From Akkermansiaceae bacterium (GTDB lineage Bacteria; Verrucomicrobiota; Verrucomicrobiia; Verrucomicrobiales; Akkermansiaceae), in assembly GCA_023300065.1 (NCBI GenBank), contig JALZWJ010000298.1, forward strand, positions 1 through 9,129: DNA of 9,129 bases, read 5' to 3'. Position 1 is the stretch's first letter; each line of letters opens with the position of its first letter. Below the pieces are notes generated by a model. That model was not told the DNA's origin and did no database searches. It saw nothing but the letters and a program-made list of their open reading frames with translations. Shown one piece after another: positions 6,049 through 9,129 of the stretch. The translations under genes were made by a program, and so were the position numbers.

Positions 6049-6324
6049 TTAGAGGGACTTCTTAAGAGTCGAAGAAGGCTTGAAGCCAACAGACTTAGAA
6101 GCACCGATTTTCATCGCTTCACCAGTCTTAGGGTTGCGACCCATACGGGCAGCACGCTTCTTGACCTCGAAAGTGCCAAATCCGATGATCTGAACCTTCT
6201 TGTCTTTGCGAACGCCTTTGGCGATGCAGTCAAGCACGGTTGCCACAGCCTCTTCAGCAGAGCGTTTGGTTGCTTCTTTTCCGAGGGCTTTTTGTACTGA
6301 TTCGATGAGTTCACCTTTATTCAT
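6049..6324 (-). CDS. HU/IHF-family nucleoid DNA-binding protein
   Basis: A 91-residue protein, the usual HU length, that bends and compacts DNA as a dimer. All family landmarks are present: N-terminal helices starting MNKGELIESVQKALGKEATK, the 'GFGTFEV' turn (48-54), the DNA-wrapping arm 'RMGRNPKTGEAMKI' (60-73) with the intercalating Pro at position 65, and the C-terminal 'FKPSSTLKKSL'. The arm signature is closest to generic HU/HBsu; a heterodimer partner such as IHF cannot be ruled out from sequence alone. It is divergent from the cysteine hydrolase gene across a 146-bp shared region and has its own terminator. Confidence 0.96.
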   Translation of the reverse strand: MNKGELIESVQKALGKEATKRSAEEAVATVLDCIAKGVRKDKKVQIIGFGTFEVKKRAARMGRNPKTGEAMKIGASKSVGFKPSSTLKKSL

Positions 6325-6377
6325 AGCGGCCTGATCATCGTTAAGCTCTAATGTTTGTAAAGTTAAAATAAGCCATA

Positions 6378-6447
6378 AACCCTGTATTTATAGGGGTTGA
6401 CGCCTCCCCCATTTTTATGGTGAACGCACGATGGGTTGACCTCATCG
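6378..6447. promoter_or_regulatory. Divergent HU/hydrolase control region with direct and inverted repeats
   Basis: Within the 146-bp gap (6325-6470), GGGTTGAC occurs twice in the same direction, at 6394-6401 and 6433-6440, 39 bp apart. Each contains a TTGAC that could serve as a -35 box for the rightward gene, but no good -10 stands at the right distance. Two inverted repeats overlap them: AACCC (6378-6382) with GGGTT (6394-6398), and CGATG (6429-6433) with CATCG (6443-6447). These could be regulator sites for HU or for the hydrolase. Confidence 0.35.
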
Positions 6448-6470
6448 CAGGAGTTAGAGAGCATTCATAA

Positions 6471-7784
6471 ATGTCGGATTTGGTGATCAAAGAAGCATGG
6501 GACATTTTACAAGGAGCCTACCCCGCACTTCCGCGACGGAAGGACCTCCGCGCCGAACTCACCGACGCAAATACCGCGCAAGAAAGAGGCTACTATCTCC
6601 CAGATGAAGATGAACGCCTCCGCGAACGCTACCTCCAATACCTCGGCGCGCGGGCTAGCCTCTGGCAAATGGTCAGAGACTTAGAACCCAGTCTCCGCAA
6701 AGAAGATCTTAGAATCTTCAGCCTCGCTTTCTGCGCAGCTTCCATGCTCATGCGCAGCGCCACCTTCGTCATCTCGCTCGCTAAAGAACGCCCCATCGTA
6801 TGGGCAAAGCTCGATGAAGCCGAACCTCGATATCACATCCCCCGTAAAACATTTACCCGCATCTACCGCAGCCTCAGCTCACCCGGATCGATGTGGCGCT
6901 ACCAACAAGCACGAGAGTTCTACGAAGAACACCGTACAACCATTCACCACGCACTCACCGCAGGAGGTATGTCAGAGATGATCCCGTGGCTCGAAGAAGA
7001 AGAACCTCACTTTGAACCACCAAAACGCTCACTCTTGGCAGGTCTCCTAACCTACCGCCTCTACTCATTCAACCGCCGCACAAACTCGGGATACCTCAAA
7101 GTCATGTTCCATCTCTTCCGTCTCGGAGGCTCTGCCATCGCAGAAATGAAACAGCCATTTGCCAAACCTCCCGGCCAAGGAAAACGAGTCTCCCCCGAAA
7201 TTCGCGAAACCGTCCGCACCATGCTCCGCCCAGGTGACATCTTCATCACCCGGCATGATGACGCCATGAGCAACCTCTTCCTTCCCGGATTTTGGCCTCA
7301 CGCAGCTCTCTACCTTGGCTCGCCAAAAGAGCGCCAAAACCTCGGAGTGCCCCATCAAGGCGATGACCTCATTACCGTCCTCGAGGCAAAAAAAGACGGC
7401 GTTAAATTGCGCCGCCTCAGCGAGACTCTCGCAGTGGATTCCTTCGTCGTCCTCCGACCCCGCCTCAACCGTGAAGAACTTCGAGAAGCCTTAACCCGCG
7501 CCATGACCCATGAGGGTAAACTCTACGACTTCGTCTTCGACTTTCGTAAGGCCGAGCGCCTCGCCTGCACCGAGGTCGTCTACCGCTCCTTCCACGGCAT
7601 CGGCCCCTGGCAGCTCGAGCTCACAAAACGTAGTGGCCACCTCGCCCTCTCCGCCGAGGACCTCATGCACCAAGCCCTCGACAAAGACCTCCTCAAAGTC
7701 GTCCTCATCTACGGAGTCGATGGCAAAGCGCTCCAAATCGGCGAAACCGCCGCCCACACCCTCAACAAAACTCTCAACCGTTGA
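6471..7784 (+). CDS. YiiX/YebB-like permuted NlpC/P60 cysteine hydrolase with long N-terminal region
   Basis: A 437-residue protein. Residues about 252-415 match the circularly permuted papain-like (YiiX/YebB, LRAT-like) fold: 'LRPGDIFITR' (252-261), catalytic-type His277 in 'FWPHAALYLG' (274-283), 'ITVLEAKKDGVKLRRL' with Glu305 as possible third residue, 'FVVLRPRL', then 'LYDFVFDF' (351-358) and the nucleophile Cys366 in 'ERLACTEVVYRSF'. Order His before Cys is the mark of the permuted group. Such enzymes act on peptidoglycan peptides, lipids or amide bonds; the substrate here is unknown. Residues 1 to about 250 are mostly helical, rich in Arg and Glu, and match no family I recognise. They contain one moderately hydrophobic stretch (about 82-103, IFSLAFCAASMLMRSATFVISL), possibly membrane-associated. 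There is no cleavable signal peptide. A purine-rich AGAGAG (6456-6461) 9 bp before the ATG is a weak ribosome binding site. Confidence 0.88.
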   Translation: MSDLVIKEAWDILQGAYPALPRRKDLRAELTDANTAQERGYYLPDEDERLRERYLQYLGARASLWQMVRDLEPSLRKEDLRIFSLAFCAASMLMRSATFVISLAKERPIVWAKLDEAEPRYHIPRKTFTRIYRSLSSPGSMWRYQQAREFYEEHRTTIHHALTAGGMSEMIPWLEEEEPHFEPPKRSLLAGLLTYRLYSFNRRTNSGYLKVMFHLFRLGGSAIAEMKQPFAKPPGQGKRVSPEIRETVRTMLRPGDIFITRHDDAMSNLFLPGFWPHAALYLGSPKERQNLGVPHQGDDLITVLEAKKDGVKLRRLSETLAVDSFVVLRPRLNREELREALTRAMTHEGKLYDFVFDFRKAERLACTEVVYRSFHGIGPWQLELTKRSGHLALSAEDLMHQALDKDLLKVVLIYGVDGKALQIGETAAHTLNKTLNR

Positions 7785-7811
7785 TCCCTCCCCGCACTTG
7801 CCGGATATAAA
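7781..7811 (+). promoter_or_regulatory. Candidate aroC promoter
   Basis: TTGATC (7781-7786, overlapping the hydrolase stop codon) and TATAAA (7806-7811) are spaced by 19 bp and lie 21 bp before the aroC start. The spacing is longer than the ideal 17 bp. If real, aroC has its own promoter with a very short leader; otherwise it is co-transcribed with the hydrolase (48-bp gap, no terminator). Confidence 0.35.
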
Positions 7812-7832
7812 TCCCCTGCTAAAGTCCCGCCC

Positions 7833-8918
7833 ATGTCCAGCCAACTCGGCCAACTCTTCCGCATCTCTACCTTCGGCGAATCTCACGGTGGAGGCGTCGG
7901 CGTCATCATCGATGGCTGCCCTCCCCTCATTCCACTTACCGAGGCTGACCTCCAAGTCGAACTCGACCGCCGCCGCCCCGGCCAATCCGCAGTCACCACT
8001 CCGCGGAATGAAGCTGACGCCTGCGAGATCCTCTCCGGCACCTACGAAGGAAAAACCCTCGGCTCCCCCATCGCCATCCTCGTTCGCAATAAGGACCACC
8101 GTCCCGAAGCCTACTCCGAAATGGTCGATACCTACCGCCCCTCACACGCCGACTACACCTACGACGCGAAATTTGGCACCCGTAACCCCGCCGGTGGAGG
8201 TCGCTCTTCCGCACGCGAGACCATCGGCCGCGTCGCCGCTGCCGCCATCGCTAAAAAAGTCCTCGCTCACTTCTGCCCTCAGATCGAGACCCTCGCCTGG
8301 GTAAAATCGATTCAAAACATCCCCGCCAACGTCGATCCACTCACCGTCACCTCCGCTGACATCGAATCAAACATCGTCCGTACTGGCGACCCCGCCGCCG
8401 CCGATGAAATGATCGCACGTATTAAAGAAGTCCGCTCCGAAGGGAACTCCATTGGCGGCGTCATCGAGTGCGTCGTCCGCGGCTGCCCTCCCGGCCTCGG
8501 CGAGCCCGTCTTCGATCGCCTCGAAGCAGACCTCGCAAAAGGCATGCTCTCCATCCCCGCCACCAAAGGATTCGAAGTCGGCTCAGGCTTCGCCGGCACC
8601 ACCCTAAAAGGCTCCGAGCACAACGACCCCTTCTACATGGATGGCGACACCGTCCGCACAAAAACCAACAACTCCGGCGGCGTCCAAGGCGGCATCTCTA
8701 ATGGCGAGCCCATCATCTTCCGCGTCGCCTTCAAGCCCACCGCCACCATCATGTCCTCCCAAGCCACCGTCACAAAAGGAAAAGAAGACACCGAGCTCAA
8801 GGGCCGCGGCCGCCACGACGCCTGCGTCCTCCCCCGCGCCGTCCCCATCGTAGAAGCCATGACAAACCTCATCCTCTGCGATCACCTCCTAAGACACCGA
8901 GCCTTCTGCGGAGAATAA
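7833..8918 (+). CDS. aroC: Chorismate synthase
   Basis: A 361-residue enzyme of normal length that catalyses the last shikimate-pathway step, 5-enolpyruvylshikimate-3-phosphate to chorismate, using reduced FMN without net redox change. The start is fixed by the conserved beginning '[22 protein letters not shown]' context, with catalytic His18 in FGESHG. Other signatures are 'RRRPGQS' (46-52), '[14 protein letters not shown]' with His105 (102-115), '[18 protein letters not shown]' (121-138), '[16 protein letters not shown]' (250-265), '[14 protein letters not shown]' (278-291) and '[18 protein letters not shown]' (326-343), the last holding the FMN-contacting His-Asp pair. It is complete, with no missing key residue. 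Third codon positions are strongly C-rich. The gene serves aromatic amino acid, folate and quinone synthesis and is not functionally linked to its neighbours. Confidence 0.98.
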   Translation: MSSQLGQLFRISTFGESHGGGVGVIIDGCPPLIPLTEADLQVELDRRRPGQSAVTTPRNEADACEILSGTYEGKTLGSPIAILVRNKDHRPEAYSEMVDTYRPSHADYTYDAKFGTRNPAGGGRSSARETIGRVAAAAIAKKVLAHFCPQIETLAWVKSIQNIPANVDPLTVTSADIESNIVRTGDPAAADEMIARIKEVRSEGNSIGGVIECVVRGCPPGLGEPVFDRLEADLAKGMLSIPATKGFEVGSGFAGTTLKGSEHNDPFYMDGDTVRTKTNNSGGVQGGISNGEPIIFRVAFKPTATIMSSQATVTKGKEDTELKGRGRHDACVLPRAVPIVEAMTNLILCDHLLRHRAFCGE

Positions 8919-8950
8919 TCAAAAAAAAAACACCCTCACCACTCACCATC

Positions 8951-9129
8951 ATGGACCAACTCCCCCCAAACACCATCATCGGTGGCATCCTGGCCCTCTT
9001 CACCGTCCTCGGTTTTCTGAAGAACTTCGTAAAGCTCTTCTTCAACCTCATCTCCCTCGCCCTCGGCTCCCTCGCTGGTCTCTGGGCTTATAACAATAGC
9101 TTCCTCATCGCCACCAAAGCCGTCGCTCA
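8951..9129 (+). CDS. Start of a small hydrophobic membrane protein (cut by right edge)
   Basis: Fifty-nine full codons from the ATG at 8951 reach the window edge without a stop. The product begins MDQLPPNTIIGGILALFTVLGF, then a Lys-flanked short loop (LKNFVKLFF) and a second hydrophobic run (NLISLALGSLAGLWAY), so at least two membrane segments are likely. The arrangement recalls the N-terminus of CvpA-like membrane proteins, but the fragment is too short to say so. It starts 32 bp after aroC with no terminator between, only a run of ten A (8921-8930), so it may share the aroC transcript. Codon use (C-ending) fits a real gene. Confidence 0.6.
   Translation, partial: MDQLPPNTIIGGILALFTVLGFLKNFVKLFFNLISLALGSLAGLWAYNNSFLIATKAVA

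Noticed and set aside
7491..8099. A 202-codon leftward open frame rich in Gly, Glu, Val and Ala
   Set aside because: It is antisense to the hydrolase and aroC, with low-complexity composition mirroring their codon bias and no recognisable domain.
7510..8304. A 264-codon rightward open frame rich in Ser, Pro and Thr spanning the hydrolase end and the aroC start
   Set aside because: It overlaps two certain genes in another frame. Its composition is the expected by-product of C-rich third positions.

Overview
This window looks like chromosomal DNA of a Verrucomicrobia-type bacterium. That is an inference from four things: a secreted ThuA-domain protein, a DUF6580-like membrane protein, the mix of envelope and housekeeping genes, and the near absence of Shine-Dalgarno sequences before the genes. 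No rRNA or other marker gene is present to prove it. Ten protein genes are visible, two of them cut by the window edges. There is no tRNA, rRNA, CRISPR array or insertion sequence, and no gene-free stretch longer than about 245 bases.

Left part (1-1347): a Fic-domain protein with an N-terminal winged helix is read leftward and runs off the left edge. Its FIC core carries Gln where the catalytic His normally sits, and it keeps a class II-type inhibitory SxxxEG motif. The AT-rich 244-bp region between it and the divergent membrane-protein gene holds three inverted repeats and eight copies of the pentamer TGGCG/CGCCA. This looks like an operator array and is the most unusual structure in the window.

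Middle-left (1348-2953, rightward): a small multi-pass membrane protein (DUF6580-like), a strong intrinsic terminator, then a secreted ThuA-like protein whose start lies only 11 bp past the terminator.

Middle (2992-6324, leftward): in order of transcription, an HU-type nucleoid protein with its own terminator, a DtxR/MntR-type metal-dependent repressor with a FeoA-like C-terminal domain, a secreted protein of unknown function, a secreted N-acetylmuramoyl-L-alanine amidase, and a TPMT-like methyltransferase. The last two are 15 bp apart and surely co-transcribed. The others are separated by 76-81 bp and may form a looser cluster.

Right part (6471-9129, rightward): a YiiX/YebB-like permuted NlpC/P60 cysteine hydrolase with a long uncharacterised N-terminal region, chorismate synthase (aroC), and the start of a short hydrophobic protein cut by the right edge. 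Codons here strongly favour C in third position, which creates long meaningless open frames on the other frames and strand.

Most of the window is ordinary core genome (aroC, HU, amidase, DtxR). The accessory-looking piece is the winged-helix/Fic gene with its palindromic control region.
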